Counted from the stretch's first letter, positions 43,234 to 52,001 are shown. The stretch is DNA of 64,000 nt from Leifsonia sp. fls2-241-R2A-40a (GCF_030209575.1 NZ_JARVRS010000001.1:1922001-1986000), one strand, 5' to 3'. Notes: generated by a model not told the origin, from the letters alone. Translations and numbers: made by a program.

Positions 43234-43518
43234 TCAGATACCCCATTCGTCGAACTCGTCGGTGGGCGGACCCACCGACTCCATCGTGGACGCGCCTGCC
43301 GCGGTGAGCTCCTCGTCCTGCTCGGGCTCCGGCCTCTTCTCGATGGAGACGGGGGCGCCCGGCCGGACCAGTACCTCGATCTGCGCGCCGGCGGAGGTCA
43401 GGGTGATGAACCCGCCTCCCGAGCGCACCGCGCTGAGGATCTGCTCGCGCACGCGGTCGATGTCGTCCTCGTCGGCGACGAAACGCCGGCCGGCGATGTT
43501 CACGAGATAACTTGCCAC
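43234..43518 (-). CDS. Small acidic hypothetical protein
   Basis: The 94-residue product starts VASYLVNIAGRRFVADEDDIDRVREQILSAVRSGGGFITLTSAG and ends in an acidic tail with EPEQDEELTAAG and DEFDEWGI. The GTG at 43518 follows GGGAG with 7-base spacing, which fixes the start. The first half looks like a compact alpha/beta domain (strand, helix, strand). No function is known to me. A perfect inverted repeat lies 22 bp upstream. Confidence 0.6.
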   Translation of the reverse strand: MASYLVNIAGRRFVADEDDIDRVREQILSAVRSGGGFITLTSAGAQIEVLVRPGAPVSIEKRPEPEQDEELTAAGASTMESVGPPTDEFDEWGI

Positions 43519-43539
43519 GGGCTTACTCCCAGATTGCAC

Positions 43540-43559
43540 GTCGTGAGGACTCTCACGAC
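43540..43559. promoter_or_regulatory. GTCGTGAG-GACT-CTCACGAC inverted repeat
   Basis: Perfect 8-bp arms with a 4-base loop, 22 bp upstream of the GTG start at 43518. It could be an operator or an RNA hairpin in the 5' leader. Nothing else is evident in the 275-bp divergent region up to 43793 apart from the GGGGGG ribosome site of the next gene. Confidence 0.4.
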
Positions 43560-43793
43560 AGCGTCGGGGGCGCAGGCACGCTCGGCGATGCTTGTTGGAT
43601 GGTAACCCCGCTGCCTCCACACGGCCAGGGAAGCGGACGTTCTGTAAGCGAACCCCACGGTCCTGACGCGGGCGTCACTGAGAGTTCTTTCATGGTAGGT
43701 CGCTCCCTCGTGGCGTGAGCGGCCCAGCCAGGTGCATGACTGCAATAATCGCGCCTGGCTCGGTCTCGAGCGCAGAACCCTGGGGGGACGTGG

Positions 43794-45839
43794 ATGTCAC
43801 GTAATAGCAGCATTTTCGGGCGGCTTGCCGCCGCAGTCGCGGCCGCCGCAGCGGTCGTCCTGGCCGGACTCGGCGCGGCTCCGGCCGGCGCGGTTCCGGG
43901 CACGACGCCCACGCTCGCGGTCATCGGTTCCGTCACAGCCCCGAACGGCGGGGACACGTTCGCGACCGTGCCGAACATGGCGGTGGATGCTGCGCATCAC
44001 GCGCTGTACGCGCTCGAGGAGGGCGGCAGCCACAGCAGCCTGGCGGTGATCGATTCGGCGACGCGCACGGTGACGAGCAGCGTCGCGCTGCCGCACATCC
44101 CGAACGGCGTCTCGATCGACGCCGCCCGCGGCTTCGTGTACGTCACCGTCAGCGACATCAACGCAGGTACGTCGGCTCTGTGGGTGATCAGCAGCAGCAC
44201 GAAGGCCCACGTCGCCACGATCCCGCTGGGCGTCTTCCAGGTCGTCGGCGCCAGCGGCAACGCCGGGATCGCCGTCGACCCATCGACCGGATCCGTCTAC
44301 GTCCCCGGGGGTCTTCTCCAGGGCGGCACGAGCGTTCCGTCCCTCCAGGTCCTGACCGCGGCCCAGATCTCGACCGCCGTGGGAGGGACGACCGTCACGC
44401 CCACCGTCATCTCGCTGCCGTCTACGACGCAGGGGGCGAGAGCGGTCGCCGTCGATTCGGCCGCCGGCATCGTCTATGCCGTGGGCGAGGGTCTGTCGGG
44501 CTCATCGCTGTACGCGATCAGCGCCGCCTCGAACGCGGTGACCGCGACCATCCCGCTCAGTGGGCTCCCGAACAATCTGACCGTCGACTCCGCGTCGGGC
44601 ACGGTCTACGTCTCGCAGCGGACACCCGCCGGGTATGCACTGGCCGCGGTGCCGCGCGGCGCCGCTGCGGCGACCGCGACCATCGCCCTCCCCGCCGGAG
44701 GAGAGTCGCTCGAGGTCGACCCGAACCTCGGCACGCTCTTCGTCGCCATCTCGCAGCCGTTCGAGGGGGGCACGGTCAACGAGCTGCTCGCGATCAGCAC
44801 CGCCTCCCGTGCGATCGTCGCGAGCAGCCCGCTCCCCACTCCCGCTGGTCTGGCGCTGGACACGACGACCGGAACGGCATTCGTCTCGGGAGCCATGGCC
44901 GGCAATACGACCATCGCGGCGCTCCGTCTGTTCGGAGTGGCCCGCGTCGCCGGCGGCGATCGCTACGCGACGTCCGTCGCGGTCTCGCAGCGCGCGTTTC
45001 CCGGCACCGCGCCCGTGGTCTACATCGCCTCCGGAGCCAACTACCCGGACGCCCTCGCGGCCGGTCCTGCCGCTGCGAAGCGCGGGGGTCCGCTGCTGCT
45101 GTCCGCCCCGTACGCCCTTCCCGGCGACGTCGCCGCCGAGGTGAAGCGCCTCACGCCCGCGACGATCGTGGTCGTCGGCGGCCCCGCATCCGTCTCGGAT
45201 GACGTGCTCGCCCAGCTGCGTGCGATCGCCCCGGGAGCGACCATCGCGCGTGCGGCCGGGGACGACCGGTTCGCCACCTCGCGCACGGTGGTCGCGGGCG
45301 CCTTCACGACCGCGGGCACGGTGTACCTCGCGTCCGGCTCGAACTTCCCGGACGCGCTCGCCGCCGGCGGGGCCGCGGGCGCGCAGGGCGCGCCGATCCT
45401 CCTGGTCGACGGTGCGGCGAGCAGTGTCGATGCGGCGACGGCGTCCCTCCTGTCGACGCTGAAGGCGAAGAACGTCGAGCTGGTCGGCGGCACCGCGGCG
45501 GTGTCGGCGGGGATCGCCACGTCGCTCACCCATGCCGGTTACACGGTCGCCCGGCTCGCGGGCTCCGACCGGTACGCGACGGCGCAGGCCGTCAACGAGC
45601 ACGCGTACACCCACGCCTCGACCGCCGTCCTGGCCACCGGGTTCGGATTCCCGGACGCCCTGTCGGCGACGACCTGGGCGGCCACCACCTCCTCGCCGCT
45701 CTACCTCGCGCCGGGCTCGTGCGTTCCGCGCGGAGTCCTCGCCGACCTAGGTCGGCTGAGGATCGGCACCGTGACCCTGATCGGCGGACCGGCGGTGCTC
45801 ACCGCATCCACCGCGGCACTCACCCCCTGCGTCGGGTGA
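43794..45839 (+). CDS. Secreted beta-propeller/cell-wall-binding repeat 2 protein
   Basis: The 681-residue product has a signal peptide ending APAGA. Residues about 40-380 are YVTN-type propeller blades such as GIAVDPSTGSVYVPGG and NNLTVDSASGTVYVSQR. The last 300 residues are three CWB2 (PF04122) repeats beginning RVAGGDRYATSVAVSQRAF, ARAAGDDRFATSRTVVAGAF and ARLAGSDRYATAQAVNEHAY, each with FPDALAA-type and VVGGPASVS-type segments. CWB2 repeats bind cell-wall polymers non-covalently in clostridia. The protein is therefore likely to sit on the cell surface. It is convergent with the M50-like gene. Confidence 0.88.
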   Translation: MSRNSSIFGRLAAAVAAAAAVVLAGLGAAPAGAVPGTTPTLAVIGSVTAPNGGDTFATVPNMAVDAAHHALYALEEGGSHSSLAVIDSATRTVTSSVALPHIPNGVSIDAARGFVYVTVSDINAGTSALWVISSSTKAHVATIPLGVFQVVGASGNAGIAVDPSTGSVYVPGGLLQGGTSVPSLQVLTAAQISTAVGGTTVTPTVISLPSTTQGARAVAVDSAAGIVYAVGEGLSGSSLYAISAASNAVTATIPLSGLPNNLTVDSASGTVYVSQRTPAGYALAAVPRGAAAATATIALPAGGESLEVDPNLGTLFVAISQPFEGGTVNELLAISTASRAIVASSPLPTPAGLALDTTTGTAFVSGAMAGNTTIAALRLFGVARVAGGDRYATSVAVSQRAFPGTAPVVYIASGANYPDALAAGPAAAKRGGPLLLSAPYALPGDVAAEVKRLTPATIVVVGGPASVSDDVLAQLRAIAPGATIARAAGDDRFATSRTVVAGAFTTAGTVYLASGSNFPDALAAGGAAGAQGAPILLVDGAASSVDAATASLLSTLKAKNVELVGGTAAVSAGIATSLTHAGYTVARLAGSDRYATAQAVNEHAYTHASTAVLATGFGFPDALSATTWAATTSSPLYLAPGSCVPRGVLADLGRLRIGTVTLIGGPAVLTASTAALTPCVG

Positions 45840-45877
45840 GGTCCCGGGACGTCGCCCCGCCGGCCGGCTGATCCGCC

Positions 45878-48208
45878 CTACGGCGTAGGAGTCGCCGTCG
45901 GGGTCGACGGTTCGGCGGGCGCGGTGGCCTCGGCGGACGGCTCGGGCGAGGCCGCGGGCGTTCCGGCCGGGCCGGGCGTGCTGCCCGGCGCGGCCGGGGG
46001 AGCTGTGGCGTCGGTCCCGGGCGCGGCCGTCGGTCCGCTGCCGGGGGCAGGGGTCGCCGTGCTCGTGGGCGGCGCCGTCGGCGCCGGAGTGCTGCCGGTG
46101 GCGGGAGTCGCGGACGGGTCCTTCTGGATGACGGCCTTGAGCTGCTGCTCGAACTGCTGCAGCTGGGCCTGGACCTCGGTCATCGAGAGGCCCCCGAGGT
46201 TCTTCGAGAACGCCATGATCTGCGCCCACAGCGCGTTGAGGCTCGCGACCGTTTCCGCGCTCGGCGGTCCGCTGAGGGTGATCACCAGTTGTTCCGCGAG
46301 CGCGGCGGTGAGGCAGTTCAGGCAGCCGTAGTTCGCGGCCACCGACAGGTTCTGCGGAACGACGACGTCCGACTGCCCGACCACCAGCACGACCTGGAAG
46401 CCGACGGCGACGGTCGTGCAGCCGGAGCATTTGGCGAAGGCGTAGGCGCCGTTGGTGTTCAGCGCCGACGCGCCGTCCGTCACCCAGACCAGGGCGAAGG
46501 CGACGTCGTAGAGCACCGAGCCGTCGGTGGTGTTCACCGCGAGCGCCTGGTTGTCGCCGGGACGCGGGGGCAGCGGCTTGTCGAACGGGAACACCCACGA
46601 CGGGGCGTTCGTCGTGCGGGGGAGGAGCACCATGGCCAACTGCGGATGATCGGCGGTGGGCCGCGAGCCTCCCGTCCAGATGGTCTGCACCTGTCCCGAG
46701 GACCCGGCCGACAGGTGGCCGGGACGGTACTGCGCGGGGGCGATGATGTCCGAGATCGTGCCGCGCTCGTACGCCTGGATGGGCCGGTAGGTCTGCGGCG
46801 CCGGCCACCAGGCCCAGGCGAGACCGGCGATCAGGGCGAGCACCGTGGCCGCGGCGATCCCGCGGCGGACCGGTCGGCCTCGGGTCGAGGTCCACATCCG
46901 CGCCAGTCCGGATCGCGCCAGGCGCAGCAGGATGTAGAGGGTGCCGAGCACGGGCAGTGCGGTCGCGGCCATCAGCACGAGTTGCGCCGCACCCGCGGTC
47001 GCATCCCCGCGCCCGAACGCGCCGGCCACTGTGTGCCCGCGCTCGGAGAGCGCGACCCAGGCGGTGGCGAGGACCCGGGGAAGGGTCAGCACCATCATGG
47101 CCAGCGAGAAGATCAGCAGCGGCACGACGGTGAGCACCCAGACGCTCACGACGGCGCGCGCCCACGGCTTGAGCATCCGCGACTCGGGCCGGTTCCACCG
47201 CCAGGGGAGCAGCCCGAGGAGGGTCGGCCGGATGCGCTGGAACAGGTCCGGAACGCCGGTCAGGTCGGCGAGCACGTGGTAGCCGTCGAATCGCACCATG
47301 GGCAGCAGCTGGTGCAGCATCTGGAGGAGCTGGGTCACGACGACGAGCAGCAGTGCGTCGTACCGGGTGACCCACCAGACGCCGACGATGACGACGGCGA
47401 CGATCGCGTTGAAGTACAGGCCGCCGAGGTCGGTGCGCACGCGGCCCGCCCGTCCGAGCCGGTACGAGTCGGTCACGTCGGTGAAGAAGGCGGGCCAGAA
47501 CAGGTAGAGCCCGACGCCCATCCTGCCCGGCGTCGCGCCTCCGTACCGGGCGGCGGCGGCATGGCCGAACTCGTGGAAACCGGCCGACACGATGGTCACC
47601 GCGACGATCAGGAGCAGAACGCCCGGGTCCTGGAACGCCTGGTAGGTGGCGCCCGCCAGCCCCTGGACGGCGAGCAGCCACCAGCACGCCGCCACGAACA
47701 GGCAGAGCACGGGGATGACGGCGAGCGGATGGAACAGCGCGGCGAACGGCGCCGTCACGCGACGGGTCGCCTCCGGGTCGACGATCTCCTTCCGCAGGCG
47801 CAGCGCGAGCAGCGGATCGGAGCGCTTGAGCTCGGGCTGGGACCCGTCGGCGCGGGTCAGCAGGCCCAGCGGGCGCAGCGACGAGTCGATCAGCGCATCC
47901 ACGTCGTCGGCGCCGACCAGCCGTCCGACCCGGTCGGATGCTCGGGCCGCCACGTCGGCACTGCTGCTCCGGCCGTCGATCTCATCCAGGATCGCGTAGA
48001 GGAGCGGTGTGAGCTGCAGCGTCTGACCGTCTGAGCGCCGTACCAGCGCCGGCGGCTCGCGGTAGCCGGAGCCGCGCAGGGAGCCGAGCAGCTGCACGCC
48101 GTCGGCGCGGACCGGGACGTGAGCGTCCCGGTCCGCGCCTTCCGCACCGGGCGAGTCCGCGGAGGGGCGCTGCCCCTGGGCGGGGCTGCGCTCGGGGGTG
48201 ACCGTCAC
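45878..48208 (-). CDS. Membrane M50-like zinc metalloprotease with PqqD/RRE-like N-terminal domain
   Basis: The 776-residue product has a cytoplasmic N-terminal part (about 53-118) with LQLTPLLYAILDEIDGRSSSADVA and DDVDALIDSSLRPLGLL, which follows the PqqD-like RiPP recognition element pattern. Membrane segments follow, with HEFGH (residues 212-216) as the zinc site and MVRFDGYH (Asp308) as the probable third ligand, as in site-2 protease/YydH-like 'peptide zinc metalloprotease' proteins. After the last membrane segment (about 450-470) is an external domain with two CxxC pairs (C593/C596, C629/C632) and a Thr/Pro/Ala tail. It is 6 bp downstream of the repetitive protein gene, its likely substrate. 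Confidence 0.75.
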   Translation of the reverse strand: MTVTPERSPAQGQRPSADSPGAEGADRDAHVPVRADGVQLLGSLRGSGYREPPALVRRSDGQTLQLTPLLYAILDEIDGRSSSADVAARASDRVGRLVGADDVDALIDSSLRPLGLLTRADGSQPELKRSDPLLALRLRKEIVDPEATRRVTAPFAALFHPLAVIPVLCLFVAACWWLLAVQGLAGATYQAFQDPGVLLLIVAVTIVSAGFHEFGHAAAARYGGATPGRMGVGLYLFWPAFFTDVTDSYRLGRAGRVRTDLGGLYFNAIVAVVIVGVWWVTRYDALLLVVVTQLLQMLHQLLPMVRFDGYHVLADLTGVPDLFQRIRPTLLGLLPWRWNRPESRMLKPWARAVVSVWVLTVVPLLIFSLAMMVLTLPRVLATAWVALSERGHTVAGAFGRGDATAGAAQLVLMAATALPVLGTLYILLRLARSGLARMWTSTRGRPVRRGIAAATVLALIAGLAWAWWPAPQTYRPIQAYERGTISDIIAPAQYRPGHLSAGSSGQVQTIWTGGSRPTADHPQLAMVLLPRTTNAPSWVFPFDKPLPPRPGDNQALAVNTTDGSVLYDVAFALVWVTDGASALNTNGAYAFAKCSGCTTVAVGFQVVLVVGQSDVVVPQNLSVAANYGCLNCLTAALAEQLVITLSGPPSAETVASLNALWAQIMAFSKNLGGLSMTEVQAQLQQFEQQLKAVIQKDPSATPATGSTPAPTAPPTSTATPAPGSGPTAAPGTDATAPPAAPGSTPGPAGTPAASPEPSAEATAPAEPSTPTATPTP

Positions 48209-48214
48209 TGTCGG

Positions 48215-48856
48215 CTACTGCTGGATCGTCGACTGCTGGCCGGCAGTCGCGTCGGCGGAGCCCGTGATGTTCTGGTTGATGACCGCGTCCTGGTGCGAGA
48301 CCGCCGCGGCCTGGCTGTCGATCGATCCGATGTTGGCGGCGACGCTCGCATCGATCGGGGCCGCGACATTGGCGTTGGCCGCGATCGCTCCGTTGACGGG
48401 GGCGTCGAGGTTGGCGTTGGCGTCGAGGTTGAGGTCGACGTTGAGCAGGCTGCCGTCGGTGAGCGAGCCCGGGGTCGTGGTCGCCGCCGGGGCGGGATCC
48501 GGCGTCGGCGCGGCCGTGGTTGCATCGGCCGGCGTCAGCGTGCTGGCCTGGTCGGAGTGGGCGATCGCGTCTCCGGTGATGCCCTGACCGATGGCGGCGG
48601 ACTGGTCCGCGCCGGCCACCGCTGTCGACCCGGCGGAGAGCACGTTCGCACCCGCCGACGCCTCGACGGGGGCGGCGACGTTGGCGTTGGCCGCGACACC
48701 CAGGTCGACCGGGGCCGCGAGGCCGAGCCCGAGGTTCAGGTCGGCGTTGAGGTCGAGGATCGAGGCGACCTCTTTGTCGGGGAGGGCCGTGACCCCCTCG
48801 GCGGCCAGTTCGTCGGCCGACAGCGGCTGCAGGTCATCGTTCTGTTCGTCGTTCAC
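48215..48856 (-). CDS. Internally duplicated Ala/Asn-rich protein, candidate protease substrate
   Basis: The 213-residue product has no signal peptide or membrane segment. An acidic N-terminal part of about 33 residues (DLQPLSADELAAEGVTALPDKEVASIL) is followed by two copies of a roughly 72-residue repeat (34-105 and 138-209). Shared elements are DLN-L-L, ANANVAAPVEAS versus ANANVAAPIDAS, and a DQ/INQNITG-A section; a Pro/Thr linker joins them. It lacks Cys. The GTG start follows GGAG. The layout, a leader-like start, repeated core and adjacent RRE-like protease, fits a ribosomally made peptide precursor or a processed surface protein; neither is proven. Confidence 0.6.
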   Translation of the reverse strand: MNDEQNDDLQPLSADELAAEGVTALPDKEVASILDLNADLNLGLGLAAPVDLGVAANANVAAPVEASAGANVLSAGSTAVAGADQSAAIGQGITGDAIAHSDQASTLTPADATTAAPTPDPAPAATTTPGSLTDGSLLNVDLNLDANANLDAPVNGAIAANANVAAPIDASVAANIGSIDSQAAAVSHQDAVINQNITGSADATAGQQSTIQQ

Positions 48857-48982
48857 GTGCGACTCCGTCTCCGGGCACGAGCCCTGGTGGGCGCAGGCCT
48901 TCTGCGCGCTCCCGGCGGAAGTTACGCCGGCCTCGAGACGCTCAGGAAGACCGTTTCGCTGTGTGAAGGATCATGGTAAGAA

Positions 48983-48996
48983 GCGCGGAATTCCGC
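48983..48996. promoter_or_regulatory. CGCGGAATTCCGCG palindrome upstream of the duplicated-protein gene
   Basis: A perfect 14-bp palindrome lies 127 bp upstream of the GTG at 48856 in the 182-bp gap before the permease stop. It may be an operator for the two-gene unit. Confidence 0.35.
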
Positions 48997-49038
48997 GGAT
49001 TCGGCCGGCGCCTCCGCGCCCCGCGCGAGAGCCAGGTC

Positions 49039-50436
49039 CTACCGCGCCGCCTCCGACGGTGCGCCCTCACGCGTGATGATCGCGGCGTCTCCGTCCTCGT
49101 CGAGCTTCGCGCGCAGCGGCTTCCGGAAGGCCCGCGTCAGCACCAACAGGGTGATGATGCCGATGGTCAGCCAGACGATCCCGTAGGTGAGCGCATCCAG
49201 GTGGAGGTTCGCCCAGAGAACACCGGTCAGCAGCATCCCGATGCCGGGCAGCACGATGTTGCGGACCACCTGCTTCGCACCGCGCCGCTCCCGGCGACGG
49301 ATGGCGAAGTGGATGATGACCGTCGCGTTGACGACGGTGAACGCGATGAGGGCGCCGAAGTTGATCATCGACGAGACGAACTCGAGGGTGAAGGCGGCGG
49401 CGAGCAGCGAGACGACGCCGACGAGCAGCACGGCCGTCGCCGGGGTGCGGAAGCGCGGGTGGATGTACGCGAGGGTCCGCGAGACGCGGCCGCTGCCGTT
49501 GCGGGCCATGACGTAGATCATGCGGGAGACGCTCGCGTGCGACGCAAGGCTCGACGCGACGGCCGCGGCGACGGCGGCCGAGATGAACAGGATCTGGAAG
49601 AACAGGCCGCCGGTCTTCAGCGCGATCTCGGGCAGCGTGTCGTCGGTGAAGTGGAACCCGGCCGTGGTCGGGAAGCGCGACTGCGCGAACCACGCCGCGA
49701 TGAGGAAGATGGCGCCGCCGATCAGCAGGGCCAGCACGATCGCACGGGGGACGGTGCGCGCATCCTTCGCCTCCTCCGTGTACATGGTGATGGCGTCGAA
49801 GCCGATGAACGAGAAGCAGACGACCGTCGCCCCTCCGATCACCGCGCCGAGGTGCACGCCCTGGTGGACCAGCGGGTCCAGGCTGAACGGCGTCCCGTTC
49901 CCGGCCCCTGAGTTGAGCGCCGCCCAGGTGAGCACCACGAAGACGCCGATCAGCACGATCTGGAAGACGACCAGGATGCCGTTGACGCGCGAAGTCGACG
50001 ACATGCTGAACAGGTTCATCGCGGTGATCAGGGCGACGTAGCCGACCACCCAGATCCACCCGGGGACCTGCGGGAAGAACGACTCCAGGTACAGGCGCAC
50101 GATGAGCGCATTCACCAGCGGGAGGAGCAGGTAGTCGAGCAGCGACGACCAGCCCACCAGGAAGCCGACGTTCGGGTGGATGGTCTCCGAGGCGTAGGTG
50201 TAGGCCGAACCGGCGGAGGGGAACACCCGCGTCATGCGGCCGTAGCTGATCGCGGTGAACACCATCGCGACGAGCGCGACCAGATAGGCGGCCGGCACGA
50301 CCCCGTTCGTCTCGCCGGTGACGATGCCGAACGTGTCGAACACGGTCATCGGCGTCATGTAGCCGAGACCCAGTCCGACGATCGCCCAGAGGCCGAGGGA
50401 TCGCCGCAGCGAGTTGGGTGCGGGGGTGGAGGGCAC
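49039..50436 (-). CDS. APC family amino acid/polyamine permease
   Basis: The 465-residue product has about twelve membrane segments and APC-superfamily motifs: GLWAIVGLGLGYMTPMTVFDTFG at the start, AGSAYTYASETIHPNVGFLVGWSSLLDYLL in helices 2-3 and VVCFSFIGFDAITMYTEEAKDARTVPRAI in helix 6. The GTG start has AAGGAG upstream. It is divergent from the putrescine oxidase gene with a 191-bp shared promoter region, so putrescine or a related amine is the probable substrate. This is by context, since the family is broad. Confidence 0.85.
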   Translation of the reverse strand: MPSTPAPNSLRRSLGLWAIVGLGLGYMTPMTVFDTFGIVTGETNGVVPAAYLVALVAMVFTAISYGRMTRVFPSAGSAYTYASETIHPNVGFLVGWSSLLDYLLLPLVNALIVRLYLESFFPQVPGWIWVVGYVALITAMNLFSMSSTSRVNGILVVFQIVLIGVFVVLTWAALNSGAGNGTPFSLDPLVHQGVHLGAVIGGATVVCFSFIGFDAITMYTEEAKDARTVPRAIVLALLIGGAIFLIAAWFAQSRFPTTAGFHFTDDTLPEIALKTGGLFFQILFISAAVAAAVASSLASHASVSRMIYVMARNGSGRVSRTLAYIHPRFRTPATAVLLVGVVSLLAAAFTLEFVSSMINFGALIAFTVVNATVIIHFAIRRRERRGAKQVVRNIVLPGIGMLLTGVLWANLHLDALTYGIVWLTIGIITLLVLTRAFRKPLRAKLDEDGDAAIITREGAPSEAAR

Positions 50437-50550
50437 GCGAGCTCCTTCGCTCTTCTTCGGGACCGCGCCATCCTAAAGCCCAGAAGTGCGAAATCCGAAT
50501 CGAGCGAAGACCATCACATCGCTGTTTGCGAGATTTTGGTGTGGATTCAG

Positions 50551-50586
50551 TATCGATTTGACATTTCGACAGTCGATATCGATAGT
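50551..50586 (+). promoter_or_regulatory. puo promoter with overlapping inverted repeat
   Basis: TTGACA (50558-50563) and GATAGT (50581-50586) are separated by 17 bp. TATCGAT (50551-50557) and ATCGATA (50578-50584) form a perfect 7-bp inverted repeat that flanks the -35 and covers most of the -10, so a bound repressor would block RNA polymerase. The start codon is 42 bp downstream of the -10. Confidence 0.65.
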
Positions 50587-50627
50587 CTGCCCTCGATCGA
50601 ATCTCTCGAATATCGGAGCTGATAACC

Positions 50628-51995
50628 ATGGCCACCATCGAACGTGACGTCGTCATCGTGGGCGCCGGAGCGTCGGGCCTCACCGCCGCGACCGAACTGA
50701 AGAGGGCCGGCCTGACCGTCGCGGTCCTCGAGGCGCGCGACCGCGTGGGCGGCCGGCTCTGGACCGACGACATCGACGGCGCGACCCTGGAGATCGGCGG
50801 CCAGTGGGTCTCGCCGGATCAGGATGCGCTGCTCGAGACCCTCGCCGACCTCGGGCTCGAGACGTACTCGCGGTACCGCGACGGCATCAACGTCTACCTC
50901 GGCGAGAACGGCGAGCGCCGCACCTTCGAGGGCGAGATCTTCCCGGTCGCGCCGCGCACGGAGAAGGAGATCGTCGGACTCATCGAGCGGCTGGACGCCC
51001 TCGTCGCCGAGATCGATCCCGACCGGCCGTGGGCGCATCCGCGGGCGAAGGAGCTCGACGAGATCTCGTTCCGCCGCTGGCTCGAGACGCAGACCGACGA
51101 CGAAGAGGCCCGCCGCAACATCGGGATGTTCATCGCCGGCGCCATGCTCACCAAGCCCGCACATGCCTTCTCCGCCCTGCAGGCGCTGCTCATGGCAGCC
51201 AGCGCCGGAAGCTTCTCCAACCTGGTGGACGCCGACTTCATCCTCGACAAGCGCGTCAAGGGCGGCCTGCAGCAGGTTCCGCTGCTCCTCGCTGCGCGAC
51301 TCGGCGAGGATGTGCACCTCAGCGCTCCCGTGCGCACCCTCCGCTGGGACGAGTCCGGCGTGACGGCGATCGCCGACGGCGTGGAGGTGCGCGCCCGCTT
51401 CGCGATCCTGGCCGTCCCCCCGGTGCTGATCAGCCGCATCCAGTACGACCCGCCGCTTCCGCGCCGGCAGCAGCAGCTGCACCAGCACCTCTCGATGGGC
51501 TTCGTCATCAAGGTCCACGCGGTCTACGAGACGCCGTTCTGGCGCGACCTCGGCTACAGCGGAACCGCCTTCAGCCCGTACGAGCTCGTCCACGAGGCGT
51601 ACGACAACAGCTATCACGGCGACCCGCGCGGCACGCTCGTCGGCTTCGTGTCCGACGAGGCGGCGGATGACGTGTTCCGGTTGACGCCGGAGGAGCGCAA
51701 GGCGCGCATCCTCGAATCGCTGTCGCACTACTACGGCGAGAAGGCGCTCGACCCGGTCGTGTACTACGAGAGCGACTGGGGCAGCGAGGAGTGGACCCGC
51801 GGCGCCTACGCCGCCAGCTTCGACATGGGCGGCCTCGCCCGCTACGGCGCCGACCTGCGCACACCCGTCGGCCCCATCCACTTCTCCTGCAGCGATATGG
51901 CGGGCAAGGGCTACCAGCACGTCGACGGCGCGATCCGCGTCGGACGCGAGACGGCGGCCGCGATCGCCTCCGCACTGGTGCCCGCGGGGGCCTGA
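50628..51995 (+). CDS. puo: Putrescine oxidase (flavin monoamine oxidase)
   Basis: The 455-residue product has the FAD-binding start DVVIVGAGASGLTAATELKRAGLTVAVLEARDRVGGRLW and a C-terminal HFSCSDMAGKGYQHVDGAIRVG FAD loop. Long stretches (ATLEIGGQWVSPDQDALLETL, FIAGAMLTKPAHAFSALQALLMAASAGSFS, YYESDWGSEEWTRGAYAASFD) agree closely with what I recall of the Rhodococcus/Kocuria putrescine oxidases. The enzyme oxidises putrescine to 4-aminobutanal with release of ammonia and hydrogen peroxide in the cytoplasm. GGAG precedes the ATG. It is divergent from an APC permease. Confidence 0.88.
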   Translation: MATIERDVVIVGAGASGLTAATELKRAGLTVAVLEARDRVGGRLWTDDIDGATLEIGGQWVSPDQDALLETLADLGLETYSRYRDGINVYLGENGERRTFEGEIFPVAPRTEKEIVGLIERLDALVAEIDPDRPWAHPRAKELDEISFRRWLETQTDDEEARRNIGMFIAGAMLTKPAHAFSALQALLMAASAGSFSNLVDADFILDKRVKGGLQQVPLLLAARLGEDVHLSAPVRTLRWDESGVTAIADGVEVRARFAILAVPPVLISRIQYDPPLPRRQQQLHQHLSMGFVIKVHAVYETPFWRDLGYSGTAFSPYELVHEAYDNSYHGDPRGTLVGFVSDEAADDVFRLTPEERKARILESLSHYYGEKALDPVVYYESDWGSEEWTRGAYAASFDMGGLARYGADLRTPVGPIHFSCSDMAGKGYQHVDGAIRVGRETAAAIASALVPAGA

Positions 51996-52001
51996 GCGAG
52001 G

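Noticed and set aside
45747-48034. Long frames on both strands over the M50-like gene (646 codons minus, 581 codons plus)
   Set aside because: Shadows. The HEFGH motif, membrane segments and tail all belong to the 45878-48208 frame.
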